A DNA stretch of 64,000 nucleotides from Nymphaea colorata. Lineage: Eukaryota; Streptophyta; Magnoliopsida; Nymphaeales; Nymphaeaceae. A program made the translations under genes and the position numbers. The DNA lies in assembly GCF_008831285.2 (NCBI RefSeq), contig NC_045138.2:16277934-16341933 (forward strand). The letters are read 5' to 3'. The notes under the pieces were generated by a model, which was not told the origin of the DNA, searched no databases, and saw nothing but the letters and a program-made list of their open reading frames with translations. The first letter of the stretch is position 1, and each line of letters starts with the position of its first letter. This document shows positions 32,529-43,809 of the stretch, in pieces.

Positions 32529-33821
32529 CTACTCCAGAGAATGGAAGTCATCTTTGAAGGATTGCAGGTTCTTCTCAAAGAGAGGAACAAAGGCATCGAT
32601 ATCTCCGTTGCCATTGATGGAAGGCGCAATAATCAGCAGTCCTTCCACTGGAAGATAGGAAGGAAGGAAGAGGTTGGGGCACCCTGCTCCAAAGTCCAAG
32701 TCATAGAAGGGGAACCTGAGCCAGGAATCCACCTCCAGGTCTGGGCTCAGCACCATCTCGTCCTCGTCCGCGCTGGGCACTAGCCCTTCCATCTTCTCCT
32801 TGGAGCTCGAGAAGTCGATGAAGGACCTGAAGTAGCAGTCGTCCACCCGAGCGACTGCGTCGTGTATGAGCCTCGCTGCGTGACCTACCGGCCTCGCCAA
32901 AAGCTCTTCGGCCTTGGACTGCGGCAGAGCCCACAGCACAACATTGCCAAAATAGTTCATGGGCACCGGCGGATTGCTCATTCTGGCCCGCCCGTTCACA
33001 GCAATCCGGATTTTGGTGATCTGATTTCCGTCCAGCCCTCTGGCTCTCGTGACCTTCCTCCACAGATGAGCAAGAAGACACTCAAACGTAGTAAAAGGCT
33101 TTTTATAAGGGCTGTCGACAGCGGCCCTGGACTTGAGTTTTGCTAAAAACTCCGACGAGAAATGTGCTTTGTGCACCACTATGGTGTCGTCGGAGTCCGA
33201 ATGCTTGGTTTCCCGTCGGTCGACGTACTCGACACCACGGTGGTCGAACTGGGAGCAAGGAGGGCTGCGGGGGACGAAGATGGAACGATCATGAAGAGGA
33301 AGAGGGTCCATGGGAAGGCCGCGCACTGCTCGGCCCCATGCAACCAGGAAATGGCTGGTGGAGAACCCGTCAGCGATCATGTGGTGGGTGGTGACGCCCA
33401 CAACCAGGGAGCCACAGGCGAACCTGGTGAGCTGCACCTGAGCCAACTCCTCTATTCCGGTGATGGGCTGGTGCAACTCAAGGTAGTCGGGAGTAGGCTC
33501 GTCCAAGTTGGGAAGAGGATAGTCGGACCTGGCTTCGACAAAGCGCATGCCCTGGTCGTTGAGGAGAATGCAGCGACGGCCGTCGTCGTCGTAGACGAGC
33601 CGGCCGGCCCACTCCCTGTACTCCGCGAGAGCCTTGCGCAGGCCCTGCTCGATGACCGTGTTGGGTGGGTTGGGTGGTCTGTAGGCATACAAGGTGGCTA
33701 CATGGGTGTCGAAGCTGACCGTGTCGAATGAGCTGAGAGGGATGAAGACGTCAGTGCGGGGACGGTTGGAGGTGGGGTAGCTGGGCTTAAGGAGCCTGGA
33801 GCTCTCCCTCTTGATCTTCAT
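32529..33821 (-). CDS. BAHD hydroxycinnamoyl-CoA:amine N-acyltransferase-like, copy 3
   Basis: Intronless, 430 residues, nearly collinear with copy 2. HxxxD is H147-D151 and the DFGWG position reads DFGAG (376-380). Differences from copy 2 include NYFGNV for RYFGNV, GRDP-side changes such as SPPCSQFDHRG for NPPRYQFDHRG, and an extra Pro in YPLPNLDEPTPDY. The reading frame is open to 34112 (97 extra codons), but the TATA-like box at 33957 and the alignment of MKIKRESSRLLKPSYP across copies support the start at 33821. Family role: cytosolic acyl transfer from hydroxycinnamoyl-CoA to an amine. Upstream leader sequence contains a short GT microsatellite (33917-33934). Whether copies 2 and 3 differ in substrate cannot be seen; the changes in the acceptor half make it possible. 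Confidence 0.92.
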   Translation of the reverse strand: MKIKRESSRLLKPSYPTSNRPRTDVFIPLSSFDTVSFDTHVATLYAYRPPNPPNTVIEQGLRKALAEYREWAGRLVYDDDGRRCILLNDQGMRFVEARSDYPLPNLDEPTPDYLELHQPITGIEELAQVQLTRFACGSLVVGVTTHHMIADGFSTSHFLVAWGRAVRGLPMDPLPLHDRSIFVPRSPPCSQFDHRGVEYVDRRETKHSDSDDTIVVHKAHFSSEFLAKLKSRAAVDSPYKKPFTTFECLLAHLWRKVTRARGLDGNQITKIRIAVNGRARMSNPPVPMNYFGNVVLWALPQSKAEELLARPVGHAARLIHDAVARVDDCYFRSFIDFSSSKEKMEGLVPSADEDEMVLSPDLEVDSWLRFPFYDLDFGAGCPNLFLPSYLPVEGLLIIAPSINGNGDIDAFVPLFEKNLQSFKDDFHSLE

Positions 33822-33956
33822 GGTGATCTTGTGATGAAGATGATCAGCGGATGATGATTGGGTTCGGCAGCAGGACGATGGTAAGGGGGAAGGGATATCG
33901 GTGGTGGCAATGTTACAATGTGTGTGTGTGTGTGACGAGGAGATCAGATCGTTCTC

Positions 33957-33965
33957 CTTAAATAA
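33957..33965 (-). promoter_or_regulatory. TATA-like box of BAHD copy 3 (TTATTTAAG)
   Basis: CTTAAATAA on the plus strand, about 140 bp upstream of the start codon; identical nonamer to the copy 2 box. Confidence 0.5.
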
Positions 33966-34009
33966 AGAAAGCAGAGGCAGGAGAGTCGGATGTTTCGGTC
34001 CATGGATTG

Positions 34010-34095
34010 AGAGAAACCATCTGCCTTGAGAAAATGACGTTTCGATTGAACAGGAGGCACAGTTTTCGAAAGTTTCAAACATATTCGGCCTCCAT
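34010..34095. repeat. BAHD 5' flank segment shared with 28505-28590
   Basis: CTTGAGAAAATGACGTTTCG and GTTTCAAACATATTCGGCC correspond to the block 1.1 kb upstream of copy 2. This locus keeps the block next to the gene and is the uninterrupted version. Confidence 0.6.
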
Positions 34096-34163
34096 TTTCC
34101 ACTGTGGGCCATTTAAAGCCTCCATACGTTTTAGATGCTGCGCTTCCAAATCAATGGGAATGG

Positions 34164-34169
<6 letters not shown>

Positions 34170-34201
<32 letters not shown>
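34170..34201. repeat. (AT)n microsatellite
   Basis: About 16 AT units followed by AAGAGAGAGAG. Located about 350 bp upstream of BAHD copy 3. Confidence 0.95.
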
Positions 34202-34203
<2 letters not shown>

Positions 34204-36604
34204 AGAGAGAGTAACAGGTTGATTTTGTTGAATGTTGGAGTTGGTAGTACAATTCATGTCCTGGATAGTAATTCAAGGACACCAGTGATGATAACAAGGT
34301 GACGCATAACCACTGGCAAACAAGAAAACCGTGTTAAACTGTGTCGTTTCTGTTTTGACTGCCCCAACCTGTCCACTATACTCACCTTTGATCTGTTAAC
34401 TTCTTGAAATTCATAAGTTTGAATATTTTACAATTCTTGATTTTATATATATATAGTTAGTCAGATAAAGATAAAGGAATCCTCTCACCTCTTCAAGCAG
34501 GTCACCCATTGCATTTCATCGAGCATTGTGTTGAATCATACCCATTGGATATATTACATCGAACAACCGTGATTACATAAAACTCAAAATAGTATACTTC
34601 AGCTTATATCAGATATTTTAGAAGGCATGAAAAGTTAACTGGTTTAAGATCTAAAAGTACTAACATGGTGTACAGTGCCAAGATGGGGCTGTAAATTAAG
34701 GACGTCTATTGTTGAAGAGCCTTGATCCAATTTCATCTCTGCCCATTCTCCAGCCTGATCCAGTGTTGCTCCGCATTTGCCGATATGTATTGTATCGGTC
34801 TTTTACCTTTATAATGTTCTACGGTCGATACAAGTTTATGTATGTTGCATTTTAAACATTAATTTAAAGGACAAATAAGAATAGGCTGATATGGACCGAC
34901 ATACAATATGTATCGCCAATAAAGCTTTCATGCTACTCCTTTTTGTGCCAAAGAAATTGTCGTTTACAGTGATGCTGCTCATGAATTAACAACCAAATGT
35001 GCCAATGAAGGTAAATAATCACCGATGCAAAAAGACACATCTGTGGCTACCAGAGAAACGTCACACAAGGATGTGGGTGGATGATTAAGCAGTTACTTTT
35101 TGTATATGGCTGATATTTTATTTTCTCCAAGTTTCTGGAAAGTGCTACTGTTGAGTTTCGTTAATGTATCATTCATTTAATGTGTAATCCTTGTAGTGAA
35201 ATTGGTGTGACATTCATATACCCTTATTTATGACTTTCTACGTAGTATTGTATTGCATAGATGCTCGGGCAGGTGACATGGAAACGGTCTCTCGCAAATT
35301 CAATCCTTGTGGCAACCAATGTTTTTGCGCCATGTAGTAAGCAACACAGTCTCCTCACTAGGCCATGGACACGACCTTATAAGTCTTGGTCGTTAGGATA
35401 AGAAGAGACTTCCCTTCTCAGAAGTTTGATGGCAGGAAAGGAAGAGACACAGATAAACCAATTTATAGGAGACTTGACCAACACAAAGGAGATTATCAAA
35501 TGACAAACCAAGCGGATGATCAGCTCACAGGAAAGACCTAATAGGTGATGGCAAGTGAGGTTGGTGTCACCCACCGAAAGTGTAATGCATGTGAGCTTCG
35601 TTGGAAACTTCCTGCCTCTTTTTTAAGATCCTAGTGGCGTCCATAGTTCCAGTATAAACAAAAGACCACTGGTTTTCTTCCTACTACCACTGGTTTTCTT
35701 CCTACTAGGAAAATAATCGTGAACTAACAATGGCGCTCCTACAATCCATGCCGTTCGCGGTCTAAGGACTTCTCTGAAAATTGACGGGTTCACACACAAG
35801 AGGGGATATAAGAATCTAGTAGGTGCCCTGACTTGAGGTTTGACCAACCAAAGCATAATGACTCATGGTAGTCTCCCTGTTATCCCAGAGTGCTCCCTCT
35901 CTCTCTCTCTTTTATATATATATATATAATTTAAACATTCAACATTACAAGAACCATAAATCGTTGCCAAAGTTGCAACACCATCAACCGTGGCTAATAC
36001 CAATATAGAAACTGTTTGAACACATGCAAAGAGAGAGAGAGGGAGAGTTTTAATGGAAACCGATCAGAAGGACAGCTCCTATTTTACAGACCAGGTCGAT
36101 CCATTTGTGTTTAGCTGATAGGGTCTGCCATTGAATCAGTTTGTATTTTCTACATAACAATGTTTGCATTAGACGTGCAAAAAGAGTGAACGAGGTTTTT
36201 AGTTTCACTCGAAACGATGAAAATATATTGGCGTTTACTTTTGAAACTGTTACGTGCACAATCGTATGCACGAAATTTTTGAAACGTTATATTTGAGCTT
36301 GTTGAAAATTTTTATAGTCCATCTTCATGAAAAATTGATTGGAGGGGCATCGATTCACAGATTTTTACATCTAAAAGGACACTTACATGTATAACAAAAT
36401 AAATATCAAACAATTTTAATGTAAAAATAAAAGAAACCAGGTGGCTCTGCTTCTATGCCTGGTTCCACTTTTGACCTAATGCACAAGTGTCTAATGAAAT
36501 ACCCTAAAAAGAGATTTAAAAAAATAAAAATGAATTATGAAAATGTTAAGAGGCTAAAATGTATAGAAATTTTCTAAACTACTCAAACTTTTTTATTTTT
36601 TTTT
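34202..36604. other. intergenic region with short local repeats
   Basis: No supported gene. A 21-bp tandem pair (ACCACTGGTTTTCTTCCTAC at 35665 and 35686) lies in 35370-35860, a GC-richer stretch with minus-strand frames of about 65-77 codons but no domain. (CT)n and (AT)n runs occur at 35900-35936. TGTATCGG/CCGATAC words repeat at 34780-34920. Confidence 0.4.
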
Positions 36605-36689
36605 TTAAAACTTGGGTGTAGATTTGTTGTTGTGCACAGACTCTCGACACATACTCTCATACTTAAAATGGACAAACGAATCCCAAAAC

Positions 36690-36900
36690 TTACCTGTTTT
36701 CTCAGCTGCCATGCGTCGACCGGAAATAGACTCAGCGATCACATCGCCGGCCAATAAATCCACCGCCGGTCCCTCTTGGCCGTCGCAGTCGTGATCAAAT
36801 AGCCGGTTAGAAATCGGTTGGTCCAACAGCGTCCAGCAGTGTCAACGCTACTTTGCATTCTTTTCCCGATGGTGTGCATTTGAAAACAATAAATTCTCAA
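36690..36900 (-). pseudogene. duplicated exon-like block, copy 1 (partner 40225-40350)
   Basis: On the minus strand both loci read GGAAAAGAATGC/GGAAAAGAATCC, then an open frame of the form VALTLLDAVGPTDF versus VELTLPDNVEQTHF, ending at a stop codon in the same place (TAA versus TGA). In another frame both read LDQPISNR / LNKPISDR and reach a splice-donor-like AACAG|GT (GTAAGT here, GTTAGG there). The shared length, shared stop and shared donor show common ancestry. I do not recognise the protein; it may derive from an old transposable element or a decayed gene. Confidence 0.35.
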
Positions 36901-37190
36901 TCATTTGAAAAATGATAAGAAAATTGATGGTTCCATCCTCATCATTCATGGACAAATGGGCCAAAGGAAACAAAAGTTATGTTTCCAAATCTTAATTCCT
37001 CTTTCGGACGATGGCAGCCACGATCGATCCTCTCGACCACGTCGTGTAAATGATAAGACTTAATTTGCGGTCTTACGCGACCAACCCTTCGCATCTTGTG
37101 CCCCACAATTTATTTTTCAAATAAAAAGTGAGACAAATTGTGCTCAAAATCATGTCACTGAATATGAGTTTTTTATATATCAAGTCTAAA

Positions 37191-37448
37191 GGGGTGTGTG
37201 GATGACACCTCAAAACCAGGGTTTAGTGAAAAAACCCAGGTTTTTGACGTCTTTGGATGTCATCAAAATTAAGTAAAAAAAAAAAAAAACTCAATTTTGA
37301 CAAAATTTGCTTTTGTACGGAAAAGAAAATAAAAAAACTCTCAAGTTATTAAAAATATAGGTTTTTGAGTGTGTCGCCCGAACAAATAAACTATAATTTT
37401 GAAACCCATTCAAAAAAATGGATTGAATGAAAGTTTCAACCAAACGGC
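37191..37448. mobile_element. MITE-like element with GGTGTGTGGATGACACC terminus
   Basis: The left end is GGGGTGTGTGGATGACACC. The reverse complement of the right end is GCCGTTTGGTTGAAACTTTC, an imperfect partner. GTCTAAA (37184-37190) and GTCTAAG (37449-37455) flank it, a 6-of-7 direct repeat. The interior has AAAACCCAGGTTTTTG and an A-tract. It resembles the 16539-17331 element at its ends. Confidence 0.5.
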
Positions 37449-37629
37449 GTCTAAGAAAAAGAGTCTATTGCATCATGAATAAAAGAGGATCTGTTTGTTT
37501 GGGCGACGTAAAAAAAAGTTTCATTAAGAAGTTTATTTACCATTGAAAAATTTTAGTAACCGGCTTTGTACTTCTCAATTAAACCTTTTGATATATCGTG
37601 AAATTCATAAACATGTACTTACTTTTGGT

Positions 37630-38000
37630 ATCATCGTTGTTAGTTGTAAAGTGGCATCTCATCTAATGAAAAAAATGTACATGATTCATATAATTGTTAG
37701 CAAACTCAGTGCCACTTAATTAGTTTTCTTAAGCTTAAGTGGCGTAAAAAATAAAAGCAAATCTTCATGGATAACCTTTACCATGAAGGCGAACTTCAAT
37801 TTAGCTACGGCACTCGCAGTTCAACACGTTCCCCCCTTTGAATACTTCCAAGTCTTGGCGTCTCCATCCTCAGGTTTCAAACGGTCTAAATTAGCGTCTA
37901 GAAAATGGAGTCTTAGTCGCCGATAACTTGAATTAGTTTAAGCATCGGTCAAGTCTTCCTTTGCTTTTCGAACAAGGCCCATGGACTGATGAACTTGATC
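37630..38000. repeat. orphan copy of the BAHD 3' flank (partner 25140-25690)
   Basis: Same ordered words as the block 3' of BAHD copy 2 (GCAAATCTTCATGGATA, CTTCAATTTAGC, TCTCCATCCTCAGG, TAAATTAGCGTCT). By analogy a BAHD gene would be expected to begin about 400 bp to the right, but no acyltransferase sequence is visible between 38.4 and 39.8 kb. Confidence 0.65.
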
Positions 38001-38399
38001 CCCAAAATCACATTTTCAATTGTATCTAACATTTCTATAAACTACTTACATTGTTACCGAATAATCATATCTAAACATAATATTACCAATTAATAAGAGA
38101 GTCGAAGAATCACATGCCACCACGTAATTGCGTGAGGCAATTTTAGTCTTTGTAATTTTCTTTCATGTTTTTATTTTTTATTTTTTCCTCATGGCCTTCT
38201 CCTTCATTTTTACTTTTTTCTCGACTTTGCTTTTGAGTGTTTTGATCATTTCAAGTAAGGGAATACTTTAGTTTTGTTTTATTCATCACCAGTTACATGT
38301 AACGATTGATTAGTAAATAACCATTCATCATCGTCGGATTGTGATGGATGTATGAAATTTATTTAGTAGATTTTTTGTGAATTTCAAATAACAAAAGGG

Positions 38400-38790
38400 A
38401 AAACATTAATCCGATATAGGTAAGTCAAGTCTCCAACTGGGGTCGTATATCCAGTCAAATTGCTTAAAAAAGTCGGATGTGAAACAGAGTTTAGTACCCG
38501 ATTACAAAATTGAGATGAATTCTGACTCCAAAAATGGCACTTGACCGGATTAAATTTTAAACAAATTCAACTGGATTCGGTTTCAGATTCAAATAAGGTT
38601 TACTTTTTAATAAATGTCCTTACGATTTGAAAAGTGCGTCTACAAGGTGGTTCGAAACTTCGAATTCGGTTATGTATTTAAAAATCTGACTAATCGGATT
38701 CAGATATGAATCTAAAAGTCACATTCAAGTTGTAAATTTAAGATTCAAATATCGTATAGAACTTCCTTCATTTGAATTAGAATTTGAAAT
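38400..38790. repeat. degenerate CGGATTCAGAT-type interspersed repeat
   Basis: Repeated words such as GGATTCGGTTTCAGATTCAA, GACTAATCGGATTCAGATAT and TGAATTCTGACTC; the same vocabulary is found inside the MITE at 39270-39695 and near 3.2, 9.4 and 14.8 kb. Probably an eroded element of one repeat family. Confidence 0.4.
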
Positions 38791-39269
38791 GTAGAATAGT
38801 TGGACATCGTTGAAGGGTGTCTCGTTTTATTATTGATACCGACGCAACTTAGGACCTCGGAGGCAGTGAGAATGGAGGGGCCTTCAGGCTTCGTTTTCAA
38901 CGGTGGGATTGACCCTCTCGCTCACCCCAATAGTCGGACATCCTCTGAATCAGATACGATAATTATAATCAGAGAAGCATGGACGAAAGAAAGTTGAGGG
39001 GCGATGGCAGTCAATGCAAAAATCCTGGAGGCAGCACTCTTGTTTCCGCTTTAGTCTGCCTGTGAATTCGTCCGCATTATAGTGTTTGGTCTTCTTCCCA
39101 CATCAGCGGCGATCGTGGAAAGAGACATGTTGGTGACCTCTCCCGCTGCTTGTGCGTGTCGAGGTATGTGAAGGAAAGGAAAAAAAATAAGCAGAAAGAA
39201 AGACAGGTGAAAAGGGTAAACAATAGCAAGAAATTTGAAGACCCAAAAAGACAGTCGTCTGACGTTTCC

Positions 39270-39695
39270 AGGGATGTTAATAGATCAGATTTAAATCATA
39301 TCTAGTCTTTAATATCTCGGTTTTATTGGATGTTTAGAACACTTTACATCATATCTGAATTCAAATTTCTGTCTAAATCCAACGTTAAGTTTACATCTGC
39401 ATCCTAATCTGATTTTTAAACTCAAACCAAACCGCATTATAATATGTCAACATATAACATGTATATGTATGAGCATTGAATATATGATATTCATTTAAAA
39501 CCAAATTTGGTCTGAATCCAAGTTCATATCTGATTGGATAGTTACTTGGCTTCAAATCTGAATCCAAGCAGATGTTATTTCTTAGACTAAAATTCGATCC
39601 CATTGCTTAATGAGACCCCAAATTTTGTTCTTTATCTGATTTCTTTAATTAGTTTGATCGGATATCTGATATAAATCAGATTCATTGACATCCCT
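39270..39695. mobile_element. hAT-like MITE, about 426 bp
   Basis: The left terminus AGGGATGTTAATAGATCAGA matches the reverse complement of the right terminus, AGGGATGTCAATGAATCTGA, over about 23 bp. The AGGGATGTCAAT start is common among plant hAT MITEs. Flanks ACGTTTCC and ACTTTCAC match only partly, so the target duplication is eroded. The minus-strand frame 39391-39603 inside it has no coding meaning. Confidence 0.7.
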
Positions 39696-41995
39696 ACTTT
39701 CACTTGCCTCTGGGACGTCCCCGAATGATGAAGGCAACACTTTCCTTACCTTTTGCAAATTCTCTTCAACTAAGTACTTTCGTGGTAACAATATTGGTTT
39801 TAAAAACAGGAAAGAATTAACCCGTACATCGAAGGCCTTGAAACTAGCCAAAGTAATATTGGTTCAACCAATTGACTCTTAATATTAGTTCAACCAATTA
39901 ACTCTTAATAGGCTACTAAAGGAACTGCCCAAAATAGTGTCTCAATTGTGCTAGCAAATTCTTTTAACCAATTACTGGCCAAGAATGGTTTACCGGTGGT
40001 GGTGGAGTTGCATCATAGTTGTTTTCCGAGTCGATGGCAGCAGAAAGAACTAGACTTTTGCTTTCATCTGTCTATTCATCAGCTATGGAATCTTCATGTC
40101 TTCTACATATATAATTAATTTTGAAATATAAGATCATTAGTTCAGGATTTTGGAAACCCTACTTAATTTATTAATTGAGCGCGCACTGCTGAACTTCATC
40201 CCTTTCTGATATATAAAACTCCTAACCTGTTTCTGGGTCACCGTCTTCACCATCACAATCAATAGCTGGCCGGTCAGAAATGGGTTTGTTCAACATTGTC
40301 CGGCAACGTCAATTCTACATTGGATTCTTTTCCAAATAATGTTCTTTTCCAACGTAAAACATGTTTGTTACGTGATCACTTTGCGTAACCCCTACGTTTT
40401 TCTAAATTAGGGTCATTGCATTTTGGAAACTAATTGGAAGGTTTTGGAAAAACAAGGGAAAAAGGACTAAGTGGAAGGCCTCAAGGGGCATCTATAGCTG
40501 GTTTGGTTAGTAAGTAAACAAAAGAAGACACAGTTCGATTCTTATGGATGTTATACCTCTATATCTTATGGGGATGGGTGCAGTAACCAAATTGATGGAC
40601 AAACTGTACCCAATCCTAACATCCATGCACGCATCAAGACCCTGGATAAAAGGAAAATTTGGGTGGAGGGGTGCCTTTATGCTCTTTTCTAGCAGTAGAT
40701 CACAGTAGGCCAAAGACACCATTACATGTGTGAAGAGTTGTCATATTTTAAGGTCTAACGCCCTATCTAGCTCGTGATGTTAATCTTGGCTCTTATGATA
40801 TCTTGCTTACCCTTCAAGTAGGGTAAAAATCCATGTAAGTTAAAATTATCAACACATGGATGTAGATATAGTTGGTGTTGATCCACATTTCCCGTAACTG
40901 CATTCATTTATTTTTGTTAGAAATAAATAGTGAGATAAAGTGTTACTCAAAATATGTCACTAATTCTATACTCTCACAAACGAAGAGGCAGATATATACA
41001 TTTATACAGTACCATATATGTCACATCAAGCAAAGTTTCTAGATACACCAAAATATAATATATCTAACAATTATAACATATATGTCACCATCCAGTGAAG
41101 TTTCTAGACATGCCAAGGTGCTCAAGTGTAGTCATCGAGAGTTCCCTTACAAACACTGTTCTGGCTAAGGTTGTTCAGTTTTAGCCATCATGCTCCAAAC
41201 GCGTACGAAAAAAATCCATCTATTGTGGCCCACGAATCTTTCTGCCACGTAAATCTCTGTCTTTCTCTTATTCATGGTTTTCTATCATTCACAGTAAGGG
41301 TGCCAGACCTAAGTTTTCTCGTTCCCTAACATGGAAGTAATTCGAGATCTAATATTACTTCATTGACAAGTTTTGAAGCAAATCTCATGCTACGTACCAA
41401 CGTTTAAGCTAAGATCACTAAGCCAGTCATGGCGTTACCCAAACCATTCAGACATAAAATGGAGAAAAATAAAAGATTCTACAAGAAAATTGATTTTAAT
41501 TAGCAGATAAATGTGTTTATGTGTGTGTTCACGAGTAAAACTGACCGGCAATGATGAGGGAAAATAGTTTCGGATGCAATCTGCTGGGAGAAAGGGCTCC
41601 CGTGACCTTTGTTGTTGTCAAAAGAATGAAGAATGGATGTACATTAAGTACAAAACAAAAGAGAAAATGCTCAGCAATACACCCTCAGTGGAACAAAATT
41701 TGAGTGCTGGAAGATAATCCCACCCAACTGCTTAGTCGACCATAACAACCGGATCAAGCAGATCTCTGTCTTCCTTGGCAGAAATAAAATTCAGAACCAA
41801 AACAGACCATCCCTTTTAATCAAAAGAACAAAAACCCATCCCATCTGTACATAACTATTCAATGGCTTTCTTAATCTAAGCACGCTACTGTTTAGAGCCC
41901 AAAACAACTTTAGCTTCCCAATGAAATTAAACGTGTGACAAAAAAAAAATCAGTCCCCTGCTATGTCCCTGGCCTGCCAGTCTTCTACTCCAAGT
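39696..41995. other. intergenic region, including exon-like block partner at 40225-40350
   Basis: No gene supported. AGTTCAACCAATTRACTCTTAATA is present in two adjacent versions near 39870-39910. 40225-40350 is the second copy of the exon-like block described at 36690-36900. An inverted-repeat-flanked small open frame begins at 41996. Confidence 0.4.
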
Positions 41996-42130
41996 GAGAA
42001 ATGCAGAGCCTGTAAGTTACCATCCTTCTAGGTTGTAGGCAACTTTATGAGTACTTCCATCTTTCACTCATGTACCACCGAGTTCCAAACTCCCCACTAA
42101 CACAATGAAACTTACAGACTCTGCATTTCA
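41996..42130. repeat. inverted repeat with about 21-bp arms, 85-bp loop
   Basis: GAAATGCAGAGCCTGTAAGTT near 41998-42018 and AACTTACAGACTCTGCATTTC near 42109-42129 are complementary except for one base. The loop contains a smaller hairpin (TATGAGT ... ACTCATG). The layout fits a foldback transcript, perhaps a miRNA-like precursor, but the same bases also overlap the small minus-strand frame at 42045-42221. Confidence 0.6.
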
Positions 42131-42221
42131 TAGACCACTGAGCGTCGTCAACTACATTTTTCATGTCTTCGATCCGATACTTTGGTGGTGAAGCACAGAA
42201 AAGATCTGCTGCTTCCATCAT
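42045..42221 (-). CDS. small open frame, 58 aa, Cys/Trp-rich; unidentified
   Basis: ATG at 42221 to TAA at 42045-42047. It reads with coding-like composition: MMEAADLFCASPPKYRIEDM, then DDAQWSMKCRVCKFHCVSGEF and a RWYMSERWKYS end. It has a CxxC..C cluster that could bind a metal, and charged/aromatic residues unusual for random AT-rich DNA. A tttag acceptor lies just upstream, so it may be the last exon of a larger minus-strand gene. I recognise no family. It overlaps one arm of the inverted repeat. Moderate to low support as a real protein. Confidence 0.3.
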   Translation of the reverse strand: MMEAADLFCASPPKYRIEDMKNVVDDAQWSMKCRVCKFHCVSGEFGTRWYMSERWKYS

Positions 42222-42928
42222 GGAGATAGACTTACTAAATTTTCAGACATGCCAAATAGTAATTGGAGAAGCCATTTTTTGATTTAAATTTCCTCGGCCA
42301 CCATTATATCCAAGTCTCCATCACAGAGTCAAACATTTTCAGTGGCATATCAAATTTGTACCCCTGAACTGTACCACACCTTCACAGCATAGCTACACTT
42401 GGAAAGGGAAAATGAAAATTCATGAATCACGTCTACATAGTGCAGATCTGTTAGGTAACGTGTAGCCTATCCAAAGTGAGTAATTTGATCATACTAGCCA
42501 AGTAAAGTCGCCATTGTTCCCTAGGAATGGCATCAGTCTTCCATGCTGCCTCTCCAAGCATCCTTATCTCTTTTGTACCTTATTTTATCATATATATCTG
42601 AACAACAGAGCTTGGAAACATCATCGCCAGCCCAGGTCAGCATATCTCATCTTTGTTCCAACTTGATGGTTGCTTAACAACTTGATGGTTGCTTAATTCA
42701 TGGAGACTGTACAGAAATCGACTGCTTTTCGCTTTCAGAAAAATGTATAGTTATTTTCCGGCCAGAATTCCGCAATCTCCATATCACACTGTGAATACTC
42801 ATTTGCTCCCATCCCCAAATCGGTAGCCATAAGCTCCCAGAAATTGGATACATATTTCCTTTTCATAAAGGCAACCCATTTGGAGTTATTGAAGTAAGTC
42901 AGTAACAAGAAAATAGTATATTACGTGC

Positions 42929-42962
42929 GGGGTGGGGGGGGGAGGGGGGGGGGGGGGGTGGT
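42929..42962 (+). repeat. poly-G tract, potential G-quadruplex
   Basis: G4, G9, G15 and G2 tracts separated by single bases (T at 42933, A at 42943, T at 42959). The homologous site in the right copy (about 47245-47262) reads TGTGTGGTAGCAGG, so the G-run arose or expanded after the duplication. Long homopolymers also invite sequencing error. Confidence 0.9.
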
Positions 42963-43809
42963 CGATTCATAGTTTAATTTACACTAATAATAGCTTTGCA
43001 TTGTAAGGAAAGTAATGTTCATAATGGGGATACTGTTCGGTAACAGGAATGGAGCTCTTTGGAACGCAATATTCCATGAATGATACTGAGCTTCTAATGA
43101 GGCTATTTGTGGCATCAAGGACATTTTGTGTGTCCCATGGATGTGCATCAAAGATTGAGCAATTCGTGGAACAGTAGAACTATTGTTTTATGAATTGCCT
43201 CAGTCTATGGGTAGATTTGTGGTACACTCAAGAATGTCATTACTGCCAAAACAACCCGATAATTGCACAGGAATAAAAAGTCACTTGTTTGAATTGTCAA
43301 AGAACTAGTTTCAAATTGGATAAGCACATGCAGTCTTCTAAAAATATAATTATTACCAGAATATTCGCCCCTGAAGTTGCATAACTTGTGGAAACCATTG
43401 GATGTTCGTTGGAGTTTTTCCTTCTTTTTCTTTGATTTCAAAGGTCCACTGGCTATTTGAAGTCGTAAAAAAAATTAAAATTTTAAACAACTGAACAAAT
43501 ACCTAAGAGATATATACGCTTTGTAGCTAGCCATTAACGAACCCTCTCTCTAACATGTTTGCTAATATATATATATTTTTTAAGAAAAAGTATCACATAT
43601 ACTAACTTAATGAGAACACCAAGTTGGTGTTTGATTACCTCAAACTAGTTCGCATTACCTTAGGTTCTCAGTATTTGAAAATCATGTGTTTATGAACGAA
43701 GCTTTTGTTAAATAAAGGAGTAGAAAGATTATCTAATTAGTTCTGGATCTTTTGAAGAACTATAAATTTGAGCGTAAATTCCTGCATTCCAAATATTGTA
43801 CGCTGCATC

